Assembly (NCBI RefSeq): GCF_023823685.1
Contig: NZ_JAMXBF010000006.1
Location: 310,001 to 374,000, forward strand
Direction of reading: 5' to 3'
DNA length: 64,000 nucleotides
Origin: Pseudomonas subflava
GTDB taxonomy: Bacteria > Pseudomonadota > Gammaproteobacteria > Pseudomonadales > Pseudomonadaceae
In this document: positions 50,054 through 59,288 of the stretch, piece by piece
How the letters are laid out: every line of letters begins with the position of its first letter
Numbering within the stretch: the first letter of the stretch is position 1
Program-made: the position numbers and the translations under genes
The notes under the pieces: model-generated
The model's input: only the letters and a program-made list of their open reading frames with translations
Told to the model about the DNA's origin: nothing
Databases searched by the model: none

Positions 50054-50389
50054 GTGCCTGATCTCGAACTGACCGATTTCGATGCCGACCATCGGTTGCT
50101 GGCGATGGCCGGCAGCACGCTGCTGATCTTCGTCAGTGCCGGCTGTGCCGGTTGTCGCTGGGCACGCCGTGAGCTGCCGGGTATGGACCTTCCCGTCGAC
50201 CGCCTGTGCTGGGTCGATGCCGGCGAGAACGGCGGCCTGGTGCAGCGCTATGAGGTATTCCGTCTGCCGAGCCTGTTCCTGGTGCGCGATGGCCAGTATT
50301 TCGGTGCCCTTTCGTCCGCGCTACTGGCAACCGAATTGTCTGCGGCGATCCGGCAGGCGCTCGAACGCGAACCCGAGGAGTTACCCTGA
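50054..50389 (+). CDS. Thioredoxin-like protein
   Basis: This 111-residue protein has the thioredoxin fold with the redox motif CAGC (Cys38-Ala-Gly-Cys, in VSAGCAGCRWARREL). The expected cis-proline is in FRLPSLFLV. The motif differs from the usual CGPC, so its redox potential may differ. I infer a GTG start at 50054 with AAGG 9 bases upstream; the frame is open further upstream but into the divergent PilZ gene. Its stop overlaps the panE-like start (TGATG), so the two are co-translated. Confidence 0.78.
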   Translation: MPDLELTDFDADHRLLAMAGSTLLIFVSAGCAGCRWARRELPGMDLPVDRLCWVDAGENGGLVQRYEVFRLPSLFLVRDGQYFGALSSALLATELSAAIRQALEREPEELP

Positions 50390-51342
50390 TGACCGAATCA
50401 AAACGTCCGCGCATTGGCATCGTCGGCACCGGGGCCATCGGTGGCTTCTATGGGCTGATGCTGGCTCGCGCCGGTCATGACGTGCATTTCCTGCTGCGCA
50501 GCGAGTATCGCGCCGTGGCTGAACGAGGCCTGCAGCTGAACAGTGCGGTACATGGCGAGCTCGCCCTGCAACCGGTGCAGGCATGGCATTGCGTCGCGGA
50601 CATGCCGAAGTGCGACTGGCTGCTGGTGGGTGCCAAGACCACCAGTAACGCCGAGCTGGCGCCGCTCATTGCCCGTCTGGCCGCTGCCAACGCCCGGGTG
50701 GTGCTGCTGCAGAATGGCCTGGGCGTAGAGGACCGGTTGAGACCGCTGCTGCCCGACTCGCTGCATCTGCTCGGCGGGCTCTGCTTCATCTGCGTCCACA
50801 GGTCCGCTCCCGGGGTCATCGAGCACCAGGCCCTCGGTGCCGTGAACCTGGGCTATCACTCCGGTCCGCCGGAGCTGGACGAAGGACGACAGGCGATTGT
50901 CGAGGAGGGGGCCGAGCTGTTTCGTTCGGCCGGTATCGAGTCCGTCGCCATGGCCGACTTGCAGCAGGCGCGCTGGCAGAAGCTGGTGTGGAATGTTCCC
51001 TACAACGGCCTCTCGGTTTTGCTGAATGCCGGCACCCGGCGCCTGATGGACAGCGCCGACAGTCGTGCGCTGATTCTCGAGCTGATGTGCGAAGTGGCCC
51101 GCGGCGCCGCGGTGTGCGGGCAGACACTGCCGGACGGCTACCCGGAGCAGCTGCTGGCCGCCACCGACCGGATGCCCGACTACCTGCCCAGCATGTACCA
51201 CGACTTCCGCCATGGCCGCCCGGCGGAGCTCGAGGCCATCTACGAGGCGCCACTGGCAGCCGCTGCGGCGGCGGGATGCGAGCTGCCGAAGATGCGCATG
51301 CTGCTGCAGGCGTTGCGATTTCTCGAGGCCGCTCGGGGCTGA
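50389..51342 (+). CDS. panE: 2-dehydropantoate 2-reductase (ketopantoate reductase)
   Basis: This 317-residue NADPH-dependent enzyme reduces ketopantoate to pantoate for coenzyme A synthesis. It has the Rossmann motif GIVGTGAIGGFYG at residues 9-21, the KTTSN segment near 82, QNGLGVED, and the catalytic Lys in WQKLVWNVPYNGLSVL with a Ser-rich C-terminal domain. Several Pseudomonas genomes carry more than one PanE homologue, so the specific substrate could differ. It starts in the overlap with the thioredoxin-like gene. Confidence 0.85.
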   Translation: MTESKRPRIGIVGTGAIGGFYGLMLARAGHDVHFLLRSEYRAVAERGLQLNSAVHGELALQPVQAWHCVADMPKCDWLLVGAKTTSNAELAPLIARLAAANARVVLLQNGLGVEDRLRPLLPDSLHLLGGLCFICVHRSAPGVIEHQALGAVNLGYHSGPPELDEGRQAIVEEGAELFRSAGIESVAMADLQQARWQKLVWNVPYNGLSVLLNAGTRRLMDSADSRALILELMCEVARGAAVCGQTLPDGYPEQLLAATDRMPDYLPSMYHDFRHGRPAELEAIYEAPLAAAAAAGCELPKMRMLLQALRFLEAARG

Positions 51343-51430
51343 TCGAGCAGGGCCGGACGGCGGGTGACGCGGGAAGTCCGCCGAGGCGCTGCTAAGCTCA
51401 GCCTAGGTCCAGCAGTCTCAGGACGGCCCC

Positions 51431-51916
51431 ATGCTGCGTTCCATTCTCTATGCCACCGATCTCGGGTTGTACGCGCCGTACGTGCTGCAGCACGCTTTGG
51501 CGTTGGCCAAGGCGTTCCAGGCCGAGCTGTATGTCGTGCACGCGGTGGAGCCGATGGGCCTGTTCGCCGAATCGGTGCTGCAGACCTACCTGGACGAGAC
51601 GACCCTGCAGGAGTTACGCAGCAAGGGGCTCGCCACCGTGATGGCCAGCATCGAGCAGCGCGTGCTGGAGGGTTTTCGCGATGAAATGGGCGAGGCCCAG
51701 CAGGACATGCAGATGATCCGCAGCGTACGCGTCGTACAGGGGGATCCGGCCCAGGTGATTGTCGAGGAGGCCGGGAAACTCGGCGTCGATCTGCTGGTCG
51801 TAGGCAGTCACAGCCATGGCGCAGCGCAGGATATTCCCCTGGGCAGGACCGCGGCGCGCGTACTGCAGCTGTCGGATAAGCCGGTCTATCTGGTGCCTAT
51901 GCTGCAGCACCGCTAG
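51431..51916 (+). CDS. Universal stress protein (UspA family)
   Basis: This 161-residue single Usp domain has MLRSILYATDLGLYAPYVLQHAL at the N-terminus and the ATP-binding-type motif near the end: VVGSHSHGAAQDIPLGRTA, which follows G-2x-G-9x-G(S/T) loosely. Its role is in stress survival; ligand binding is uncertain. It is separated by 88 bases from panE, with CAGGACGG as a weak ribosome binding site. A 132-base AT-richer spacer to cysB follows. Confidence 0.87.
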   Translation: MLRSILYATDLGLYAPYVLQHALALAKAFQAELYVVHAVEPMGLFAESVLQTYLDETTLQELRSKGLATVMASIEQRVLEGFRDEMGEAQQDMQMIRSVRVVQGDPAQVIVEEAGKLGVDLLVVGSHSHGAAQDIPLGRTAARVLQLSDKPVYLVPMLQHR

Positions 51917-52039
51917 CCGCGGGTTTGCGAAGCGCTGGACGAACGGCATGCATTGCTCAGAAAATCGTCTAGCTTTAATCACTGAACCAATAATATGGTT
52001 ATATCGCCCAAGGGCGTCGGCAGCGCTTTTCTGCTTTGA

Positions 52040-53023
<984 letters not shown>

Positions 53024-53036
53024 CACGTAGGCCATG

Positions 53037-53064
53037 AAAAAGGGCGCCATGCGGCGCCCTTTTT
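53037..53064. terminator. Bidirectional terminator between cysB and the CysH-like gene
   Basis: AAAAAGGGCGCC (53037-53048) pairs perfectly with GGCGCCCTTTTT (53053-53064) around ATGC. It serves both convergent genes. Confidence 0.93.
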
Positions 53065-53077
53065 CGTTGTGCTGCCC

Positions 53078-53698
53078 TCAGTGGCTGAGGTGCAGCCCGC
53101 ATTCGCGGTTTTCCTCGCCCTTGGTCGGGTCGATGTAGTCGAAGTTGTTCGGCAGGTTGTGCTCGACCAGGTACTGATACAGCTCCTTGGAGCTCCAGTG
53201 CAGCAGCGGGGCGACCTTGATCAGACCGTCCGGGTTGATGCTGACCGGGTCCATCTGCGCACGCACGGCGGTGTCGCTGGCACGCAGCGCGGTGAACCAG
53301 ACCTGCGGCGCGGTCTCGCGCAACGCGCGGGCGAAGGGTTCCAACTTCACCTCCTCGGTGAAGGCGGCATGACGCGGATCATCCAGCGCCGGTACCGGGC
53401 CGTCGACGGCCTCGCGGTGGGCGCGCGAGCGCAGTGGCAGGTAGGTCTTCAGGTTGAGATCGAGCAGCTTGGTGACTTCATCGGCGAACTGGTAGGTCGC
53501 CTCGGTGTTGTAGCCGTTGTCCATCCAGATCACCTGGATGTCCGGCTTGACCTGGGTGACCATGTGCAGGATCACCGCCTCGAAGGGGCGGAAGTTGGTG
53601 GTGCAGATCGCCGTCTTGCCCAGGCTCAGGGCCCACTCCACGAGTTTTTCGGCGTCTTTCCCGAGTTCGGCATTGATGCGAGCCAGATCGAGGGTCAT
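53078..53698 (-). CDS. Short PAPS/APS-reductase-like (CysH family) protein
   Basis: This 206-residue protein aligns by eye with E. coli CysH: QVKPDIQVIWMDNGYNTEATYQFADE, then VWFTALRASD, and a C-terminal RECGLH with Cys200. It is about 40-60 residues shorter than usual. It lacks the CC and CxxC cysteines of 4Fe-4S APS reductases; only Cys32 and Cys200 are present. The substrate-loop segment is TTNFRPFEA rather than SSFG-type, and LRREQ is replaced by LRASD. It lies where P. aeruginosa has cysH next to cysB, so sulfur metabolism is likely, but the exact reaction is uncertain. Confidence 0.7.
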   Translation of the reverse strand: MTLDLARINAELGKDAEKLVEWALSLGKTAICTTNFRPFEAVILHMVTQVKPDIQVIWMDNGYNTEATYQFADEVTKLLDLNLKTYLPLRSRAHREAVDGPVPALDDPRHAAFTEEVKLEPFARALRETAPQVWFTALRASDTAVRAQMDPVSINPDGLIKVAPLLHWSSKELYQYLVEHNLPNNFDYIDPTKGEENRECGLHLSH

Positions 53699-53840
53699 CG
53701 GAGTGGTCCTGTGGGCAGTCGATGGGAGGGGCGCCGATGTTACCAGCCCGTGACCGGCTCAACCACCGGGCGCCCGGTTTACCAGCGACTCGCCATGCTG
53801 CTAGAGTGCCGGCCCTCTCTCAGCCCGTAAGGAGTCGCCC

Positions 53841-54458
53841 GTGGAAATCGCCTGCCTCGACCTCGAAGGTGTACTGGTTCCGGAAATCTGGATCGCCTTC
53901 GCCGAGAAAACCGGTATCGACGCGCTCAAGGCGACCACCCGCGATATTCCCGACTACGACGTGCTGATGAAGCAGCGTCTGCGCATCCTCGACGAGCACG
54001 GCCTCAAGCTGCGCGACATCCAGGAAGTGATCGCCACCCTCAAGCCGCTGGAAGGCGCCGTCGAGTTCGTCGACTGGCTGCGCGAGCGTTTCCAAGTGGT
54101 GATCCTGTCGGACACCTTCTATGAGTTCTCCCAGCCGCTGATGCGCCAGCTGGGCTTCCCGACCCTGCTGTGCCACAAGCTGGTCACCGATGAGACCGAT
54201 CGCGTGGTGGGCTATCAGCTGCGCCAGAAGGACCCCAAGCGCCAGTCGGTGATCGCCTTCAAGAGCCTGTACTACCGCGTGATCGCCGCCGGTGATTCGT
54301 ACAACGACACCACCATGCTCGCCGAGGCCCACGCCGGCATCCTGTTCCATGCGCCGAACAACGTGATCCGCGAGTTCCCGCAGTTCCCGGCGGTGCACAC
54401 CTACGAAGACCTCAAGCGCGAGTTCCTCAAGGCGTCCGACCGCGAGCTGAGCCTGTAA
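53841..54458 (+). CDS. thrH: Phosphoserine/homoserine phosphotransferase ThrH
   Basis: This 205-residue HAD-superfamily enzyme has motif I DLEGVLVP at residues 7-14, where Asp7 is the nucleophile. The second residue pair is Glu rather than Asp, as known for ThrH. Motif II is in VILSDTFYEFS and motif III in AAGDSYNDTTML. It transfers phosphate from phosphoserine to homoserine, bypassing ThrB. It starts with GTG, preceded by AAGGAG at 53829-53834. A terminator follows before the convergent pabB. Confidence 0.95.
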   Translation: MEIACLDLEGVLVPEIWIAFAEKTGIDALKATTRDIPDYDVLMKQRLRILDEHGLKLRDIQEVIATLKPLEGAVEFVDWLRERFQVVILSDTFYEFSQPLMRQLGFPTLLCHKLVTDETDRVVGYQLRQKDPKRQSVIAFKSLYYRVIAAGDSYNDTTMLAEAHAGILFHAPNNVIREFPQFPAVHTYEDLKREFLKASDRELSL

Positions 54459-54471
54459 GGTTATCGGCAAC

Positions 54472-54500
54472 AAAAAAGGCCCGCTGATGCGGGCCTTTTT
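54472..54500. terminator. Bidirectional terminator between thrH and pabB
   Basis: AAAGGCCCGC (54475-54484) pairs with GCGGGCCTTT (54489-54498) around TGAT. An A-run on the left and a T-run on the right extend the stem. Confidence 0.93.
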
Positions 54501-54509
54501 CATGGGCGA

Positions 54510-55862
54510 TCAGAGCGCTTCCAGTGTCTGCAGCAGGACCCTCACCTTGGTGATGGACTCCTGATACTCGGCCTGCCAGTCCGAGTCCGCCACGATGCCG
54601 CCGCCGCCCCAGCAGCTGACGCTGCCGTTGCTGACCAGCAGGCTGCGGATGGCGATGGAGCTGTCCAGTTCGCCGCGTACGTCCAGATAGAGCAGGGAGC
54701 CACAGTATAGGGCGCGGCGGGTCGGCTCCAGCTCGTCGATGATCTGCATGGCGCGGATCTTCGGCGCGCCGGTGATCGAGCCGCCGGGGAAGCTGCCGGC
54801 CACCAGGTCCAGTGCGTCGTGGTCGTCTGCCAGCTCGCCGGTCACGGCGCTGACCAGGTGATGCACGTTGGGATAGCTCTCCAGGGCGAACAGCTCGGGC
54901 ACCCTGACCGAGCCGGTGCGGCAGCTGCGACCCAGGTCGTTACGCAGCAGGTCGACGATCATCAGGTTCTCGGCGCGGTCCTTAGGACTGGCCAGCAGCT
55001 CGGCGGCATTGGCCTCGTCCTCGGCTGGCGTGGCGCCGCGCGGGCGGGTGCCCTTGATCGGGCGGGTCTCGACGCGGCCCTGGCTGATCTGAAGGAAGCG
55101 CTCCGGCGACAGGCTGAGGAGGGCATCACCCTCGTCGAGGGCCTGAAATCCGGCGAAGGGCGTAGGGCAGGCGGCCCGCAGTGCCTGGTAAGCGCTCCAG
55201 GCATCGCCCCGGCAGGGCGCCTGGAAACGCTGGGCGAAGTTGACCTGATAGCAGTCGCCGGCCTGGATATAGGCCTGGATGCGTTCGATGGCGCGACGGT
55301 AATCGTCCTGGGTCAGGTCGGCCCGGAAGGGGCGGCTGAGCGAGAAGGGCGCGACTGCGTCGGGCGCCGGCGTTTCGAACAGGGCGATCAGTCGCTCGCA
55401 TTCGGCCGGCTCCAGGCTGGGATGGAACACCAGCTGGCTGGTCCGCTGCCGGTGGTCGCTGACCATCGCCCAGGCGTAGAGGCCGAAGCGTGCGTCCGGC
55501 AGGTCGAGATCATCGATGGCCTGCGCGGGCAGTCGCTCGAGGCGTCGGCCGAAGTCGTAGGCCAGGTAGCCGATCAGGCCGCCGGTGAAAGGCAGTTCTC
55601 GGTCCGCGGGAGCCTCGGCACGGCCGAGTGCAGCCAAGCCGTCGCGCAGGCGCTGGAAGAAGGCGCCGCCGCTCTCGTCATCGCCCGGCGCGTAGGTTGC
55701 CAGCGGCCAGGCGCTGAACAGGTCGTAGCGTCCGCGCTCGGCATGCGGGCGTCCGGCATCCAGCAGTACGGCTCCCGGTGCTCCGCGCACCAGGGCGAAG
55801 TAGGGGGCAGGGTCCGCCCGGTAGGGCAGCGGATGTAGGCGGCAGGTGCTCATGGTCGGCAT
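54510..55862 (-). CDS. pabB: Aminodeoxychorismate synthase component I
   Basis: This 450-residue chorismate-utilising enzyme makes aminodeoxychorismate for folate with PabA. Motifs include the PIKGTRPRG segment with the active-site Lys (about residue 268), DLLRNDLGR, PGGSITGAPKIRAM, and CWGGGGIVADS with Mg-binding residues. The PIKGT motif (instead of PIAGT) marks PabB rather than anthranilate synthase TrpE. Starts at 55862 (MPTMS) or 55853 (MSTC) are both possible; neither has a clear ribosome binding site. It is convergent with thrH. Confidence 0.93.
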   Translation of the reverse strand: MPTMSTCRLHPLPYRADPAPYFALVRGAPGAVLLDAGRPHAERGRYDLFSAWPLATYAPGDDESGGAFFQRLRDGLAALGRAEAPADRELPFTGGLIGYLAYDFGRRLERLPAQAIDDLDLPDARFGLYAWAMVSDHRQRTSQLVFHPSLEPAECERLIALFETPAPDAVAPFSLSRPFRADLTQDDYRRAIERIQAYIQAGDCYQVNFAQRFQAPCRGDAWSAYQALRAACPTPFAGFQALDEGDALLSLSPERFLQISQGRVETRPIKGTRPRGATPAEDEANAAELLASPKDRAENLMIVDLLRNDLGRSCRTGSVRVPELFALESYPNVHHLVSAVTGELADDHDALDLVAGSFPGGSITGAPKIRAMQIIDELEPTRRALYCGSLLYLDVRGELDSSIAIRSLLVSNGSVSCWGGGGIVADSDWQAEYQESITKVRVLLQTLEAL

Positions 55863-55901
55863 CGGAAGGCTGAAGGCGCGATTGTAATGCGGCGCGCAAC
55901 G

Positions 55902-55925
55902 AAAAAGCCCGGCATCGCCGGGCTT
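55902..55925 (-). terminator. Terminator of the retropepsin/7TM/ATP-grasp operon
   Basis: AAGCCCGGC (55905-55913) pairs with GCCGGGCTT (55917-55925) around ATC. On the minus strand a T-run follows (A-run at 55902-55906). It lies 29 bases after the ATP-grasp gene stop and just upstream of pabB on the same strand. Confidence 0.88.
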
Positions 55926-55954
55926 GGGATCGGGCAGGCTCCGGGTTCGCTGGC

Positions 55955-56941
55955 TCAGAGCTCCTTGGGCTTGATATGGCCGAACAGCTCCTGGGAGAAG
56001 CGTACCCGCTCCTCCGCCGTTTCCAGCACGCCCTTCTTGGCCAGCTCCTCGAGCCGCGCCTCGACGGCGTGAGCGCGATGGGTCAGGCCGCAGTCGTTGG
56101 CGATCTGGATGTTCAGGCCGGGACGCGCGTTGAGCTCGAGAATCAGCGGGCCCTTGTCCACGTCCAGCACCATGTCCACGCCGATATAACCGAGGCCGCA
56201 GAGCTCGTAGCAGCCCGCCGCCAGCTTCATGAAGCCGTCCCAGTTGGGCAGCTGCACGCCGTCCACGGCATTGGTGGTGTCAGGGTGCTTGGTGATCTTG
56301 TTGTTCAGCCAGGTGCCCTTGAGGGTGATGCCGGTGGCCAGATCCACGCCGACGCCGATGGCGCCCTGGTGCAGGTTGGCCTTGCCGTTGGACTGGCGGG
56401 TCGGCAGGCGCAGCATGGCCATCACCGGGTAGCCCATCAGCACGATGATGCGGATGTCCGGCACGCCCTCGTAGCTGATGCTCTTGAAGATCGGGTCCGG
56501 CGTGACGCGGTATTCGATCAGCGCGCGGTCGCGGTGGCCGCCGAGGGAGTACAGGCCGGTGAGGATGCTGGAGAGCTGGTGCTCGATGTCTTCCTGGCTG
56601 ACGATCTTGCCGGAGACCGTCTTGTAGCGGCCCTCGAACTTGTCGGCGATCACCAGGATGCCGTCGCCGCCGGCGCCCTGCGCCGGCTTGATCACGAAAT
56701 CGTTGCGCTCGCCGATGATCTCGCCGAACTTCTCGATCTCCTTCTCCGTGGAGATCACGCCGTACAGCTCGGGCACGTGGATGCCGGCGGCAAGGGCGCG
56801 CTCCTTGGTGATGATCTTGTCATCGACGATCGGATACAGGTGCCGCTTGTTGTACTTCAGCACGTAGTCCGCGTTGCGGCGGTTGATGCCCATGATGCCT
56901 TTGGCTTCGAGGGCCTTCCATGTCTTCCACAGACCGATCAT
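55955..56941 (-). CDS. Alpha-L-glutamate ligase-like ATP-grasp protein (RimK-related)
   Basis: This 328-residue cytoplasmic ATP-grasp enzyme has NDFVIKPAQGAGGDGILV (ATP lysine and Gly-rich loop, about residues 80-97). The Mg-binding C-terminal segment is VDMVLDVDKGPLILELNARPGLNIQIAN (about 255-282), with the Glu and Asn ligands intact. It is expected to join an amino acid or peptide through a carboxyl-phosphate intermediate; the substrate is unknown. It follows the transglutaminase-like/7TM gene after 4 bases and is the last gene of a three-gene operon before a terminator. Confidence 0.87.
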   Translation of the reverse strand: MIGLWKTWKALEAKGIMGINRRNADYVLKYNKRHLYPIVDDKIITKERALAAGIHVPELYGVISTEKEIEKFGEIIGERNDFVIKPAQGAGGDGILVIADKFEGRYKTVSGKIVSQEDIEHQLSSILTGLYSLGGHRDRALIEYRVTPDPIFKSISYEGVPDIRIIVLMGYPVMAMLRLPTRQSNGKANLHQGAIGVGVDLATGITLKGTWLNNKITKHPDTTNAVDGVQLPNWDGFMKLAAGCYELCGLGYIGVDMVLDVDKGPLILELNARPGLNIQIANDCGLTHRAHAVEARLEELAKKGVLETAEERVRFSQELFGHIKPKEL

Positions 56942-56945
56942 GGGT

Positions 56946-58472
56946 TCAATCCTTCAGGAAGGCTTTGAAACGGAACAGCTCGGTCAGGCGGTAGCCGCGG
57001 TAGCGACCCATCGCCAGCATGAAGCCCACCAGTACCAGCAGTACGGCCGGGAAGGTGAAGACGAAGTAGGTCAGCTGCGGAATGCTCATCAAGGCGTGGG
57101 CCAGGGATGCGGCGATCAGGGTGCCGACGGCGACCTTGAAGGCGTGGGTGCCGCCGCGCTCTTCCCAGGTGATGGACAGGCGTTCGATGGTCATGGTCAG
57201 GATCACCATGGGGAACAGCGCCACCGACAGGCCGCGTTCCAGGCCGAGCTTGTGGCTGAACAGGCTGATCACGGCGATCAGCACCACCACGAACGTCAGC
57301 ACCACCGACAGGCGCGGCAGCATCTGCAGTTTGAGGTGTTCGAGGTACGAGCGCAGTGACAGGCCGAGCGCGGTGATGATGGTGAACAGCACGATGCCGA
57401 AGCCCAGCTGGGTTTCGCGGAAGGCGAGGGCGATCAGTACCGGGGTGAAGGTGCCGAGGGTCTGCAGACCGCCGAGGTTGCGCAGGATGAGGATCACCAG
57501 TACGCCGATCGGGATCATGATCATGATCTGGTAGGTCTGCTGGGTCTGCAGCGGCAGGCCGTACAGGGAGTACTCGAGGAAGTCGACGTCGGTGTTCTCG
57601 TCGGTCAGTTTGGCCAGGCGGATGGCGTTCATCTCGCTGTTGTTCAGAGTGAACGTGACCTGAGGCTTCTTGCCGCCCTCGATGTTCACCAGCGGGTCGT
57701 CACCGGTCCACCACACCACGCGGTCGGTCGGCAGGCCCTGTTCGCCGCTCTCCGGATTGAAGTACAGCCAGTTCTCGCCATTGAAGCTGCGCAGCCACAG
57801 CTCCGGGCCCTGCTGGGTATCGGCGATCAGGCGGATGGTGTGTACGCGCTCCATCGGCACATGGGCGATGGACAGCAGCAGGTCGATCACCTTGGCCTTG
57901 TTGACGGTGGAGGCGTCGCCGCCAAGCAGCAGTTTGACGTTGTCGTCATTGGCGTTGTTGACGCGCTTGATGGTCTCGCTGATGAAGGTCTGCACGTCGG
58001 CCGAATGCTGGCGGATGGGTGCGAGCAGGGCTTCGGCGGCGATCTTCTCGGGACCTTCGACCGGGATGCTGTCGCGGAAGATCGGGCCCTTGGCCTTGGC
58101 CGGCTCGCCGCTGTAGCGCTTGGTCAGCACCAGGCGGTAATAGAGGGTCTGGTTGCCGTTGGCGCGACGGGCCGACCAGGTCAGCTTGCGGTTGCCGTCC
58201 ACCCGATTGACGCTCACGCCGTAGTTATTGGAGATGAAGCTCTCGTTGAGGCTCACGTAGTCCTGGTTCAGCGGCGGCACGAACATCTGCACCTTGACCG
58301 GCTCGCGCGGGCTGGCCTGGAACTCGATCTTGGCGTCGATGTTCCAGAGATCGTCGGTTTCGTCTTCGGTCACCGGAATGCCGAGAACGAAGATCTGATA
58401 GGCCGTGACCAGAACGCCCACCGTCACCAGGAGGGTGATAAGGACTTTCAGATGCAGGGTAAGAGAGCGCAT
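56946..58472 (-). CDS. Inactive transglutaminase-like / 7TM membrane protein
   Basis: This 508-residue protein has an N-terminal membrane helix (residues 8-30), then a periplasmic region (about 35-330) similar to the inactive transglutaminase fused to 7TM proteins. About seven helices follow (roughly 335-495: IMIMIPIGVLVILIL to FVFTFPAVLLVLVGFML). I find no cysteine anywhere in it, so it cannot be a cysteine transglutaminase. It lies 5 bases after the retropepsin-like gene and 4 bases before the ATP-grasp gene. It probably links the periplasm to the cytoplasmic ligase. Confidence 0.85.
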   Translation of the reverse strand: MRSLTLHLKVLITLLVTVGVLVTAYQIFVLGIPVTEDETDDLWNIDAKIEFQASPREPVKVQMFVPPLNQDYVSLNESFISNNYGVSVNRVDGNRKLTWSARRANGNQTLYYRLVLTKRYSGEPAKAKGPIFRDSIPVEGPEKIAAEALLAPIRQHSADVQTFISETIKRVNNANDDNVKLLLGGDASTVNKAKVIDLLLSIAHVPMERVHTIRLIADTQQGPELWLRSFNGENWLYFNPESGEQGLPTDRVVWWTGDDPLVNIEGGKKPQVTFTLNNSEMNAIRLAKLTDENTDVDFLEYSLYGLPLQTQQTYQIMIMIPIGVLVILILRNLGGLQTLGTFTPVLIALAFRETQLGFGIVLFTIITALGLSLRSYLEHLKLQMLPRLSVVLTFVVVLIAVISLFSHKLGLERGLSVALFPMVILTMTIERLSITWEERGGTHAFKVAVGTLIAASLAHALMSIPQLTYFVFTFPAVLLVLVGFMLAMGRYRGYRLTELFRFKAFLKD

Positions 58473-58477
58473 GTAGG

Positions 58478-59014
58478 TTACTCGGCGGAGTTTGCGTCGG
58501 TGGTGCAGCCGGGTTTGCCAGCGGCGTATTTAAGGCTCGGATCGACCACGGCGTTCAGCCGTTTGAGCGCTTCCGAGCCGATCAGCAGCGGGTATTGGAA
58601 GGCGCTGCGGTCGGTGAGGTTCACTTCGATGGTGCGCAGGGCCTTGCCCATGCACATCTGCAGTTCGACCACGGGGCGTGCGGTGTAGCTCTTGCCCTCG
58701 TCCGGGTCGAAGTCGCCGGCGCGGCGCTTGATCTTGCTGATGCGCGCCAGCGGGCGCTCGATGGGGTGCTCGTGGGCGTCGTCGATGGCCAGGTAGAAGC
58801 GCACCCAGGTTTCACCGTCACGCTTGAAGCGCTTGATGTCGCGGGCGCTGAGGGAGGCTGTCTTGGCGCCGGTATCCAGCTTGGCGGCGACTTCCAGATC
58901 GAGATCGGTGAGCCTGATGTATTCGTTCAGACCATAGACGGTCTTGTCGGCGGCGGAACTCAGGCCGGGAAACAGGCTGCAGCCGAGGAGGATGGCGAAA
59001 GGCGTGAGTCGCAT
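58478..59014 (-). CDS. Secreted retropepsin-like (RimK-associated 'ATP-dependent zinc protease' family) protein
   Basis: This 178-residue protein has a signal peptide (MRLTPFAILLGCSLFPGLSSA, cleavage near 21). A compact all-beta domain follows with the aspartic protease-type signature LDTGAKTASL: Asp47-Thr-Gly-Ala. Databases call this family ATP-dependent zinc protease, but the DTGA motif is that of single-domain retropepsins, which work as dimers. It is first in an operon with the transglutaminase-like/7TM and ATP-grasp genes. It should act in the periplasm; its substrate is unknown. Confidence 0.85.
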   Translation of the reverse strand: MRLTPFAILLGCSLFPGLSSAADKTVYGLNEYIRLTDLDLEVAAKLDTGAKTASLSARDIKRFKRDGETWVRFYLAIDDAHEHPIERPLARISKIKRRAGDFDPDEGKSYTARPVVELQMCMGKALRTIEVNLTDRSAFQYPLLIGSEALKRLNAVVDPSLKYAAGKPGCTTDANSAE

Positions 59015-59111
59015 AAATCCTTTGATATTCGCGTCGTCGGGGCGGCGGTGCGCACAGCCGAGTGTAGTCTAGCAGCCGATGCGGAGCTCCGTGCCGGCTC
59101 ATGCGGGCGGT

Positions 59112-59139
59112 ATTCTAGCATGCTGATTTTCAGTGGTAA
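59112..59139 (-). promoter_or_regulatory. Candidate promoter of the retropepsin/7TM/ATP-grasp operon
   Basis: On the minus strand TTACCA is followed after 16 bases by TAGAAT, about 98 bases before the first gene. It lies in an AT-richer stretch of the divergent spacer. Confidence 0.35.
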
Positions 59140-59203
59140 CAGCCGCTTATGAGCGTTTCTGCAAGTTGATTGCCAATTACGTCGATTTCCGAGCTGCCGG
59201 ATT

Positions 59204-59217
59204 GATTGTCGACAATC
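59204..59217. promoter_or_regulatory. Candidate GntR operator of the prp locus
   Basis: GATTGTCGACAATC is a perfect 14-base palindrome 72 bases before the GntR regulator gene. FadR/FCD-family GntR proteins bind short TTGT-ACAA type palindromes. A related half site TTGACAA is at 59284-59290 around the start codon. Autoregulation and inducer control by 2-methylcitrate are inferred. Confidence 0.6.
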
Positions 59218-59230
59218 TTGTCGTGTGTGG

Positions 59231-59259
59231 TTGACTGCGCGGGTCCCCAGGCGTACTTT
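59231..59259 (+). promoter_or_regulatory. Candidate sigma-70 promoter of the prp operon
   Basis: TTGACT (59231-59236), a 17-base spacer and TACTTT (59254-59259) lie between the palindromic operator and the GntR start. Transcription would begin near 59267, leaving a very short leader of about 20 bases. Confidence 0.45.
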
Positions 59260-59288
59260 TTGCGCCATATCCACTTGCCGTGTTGACA

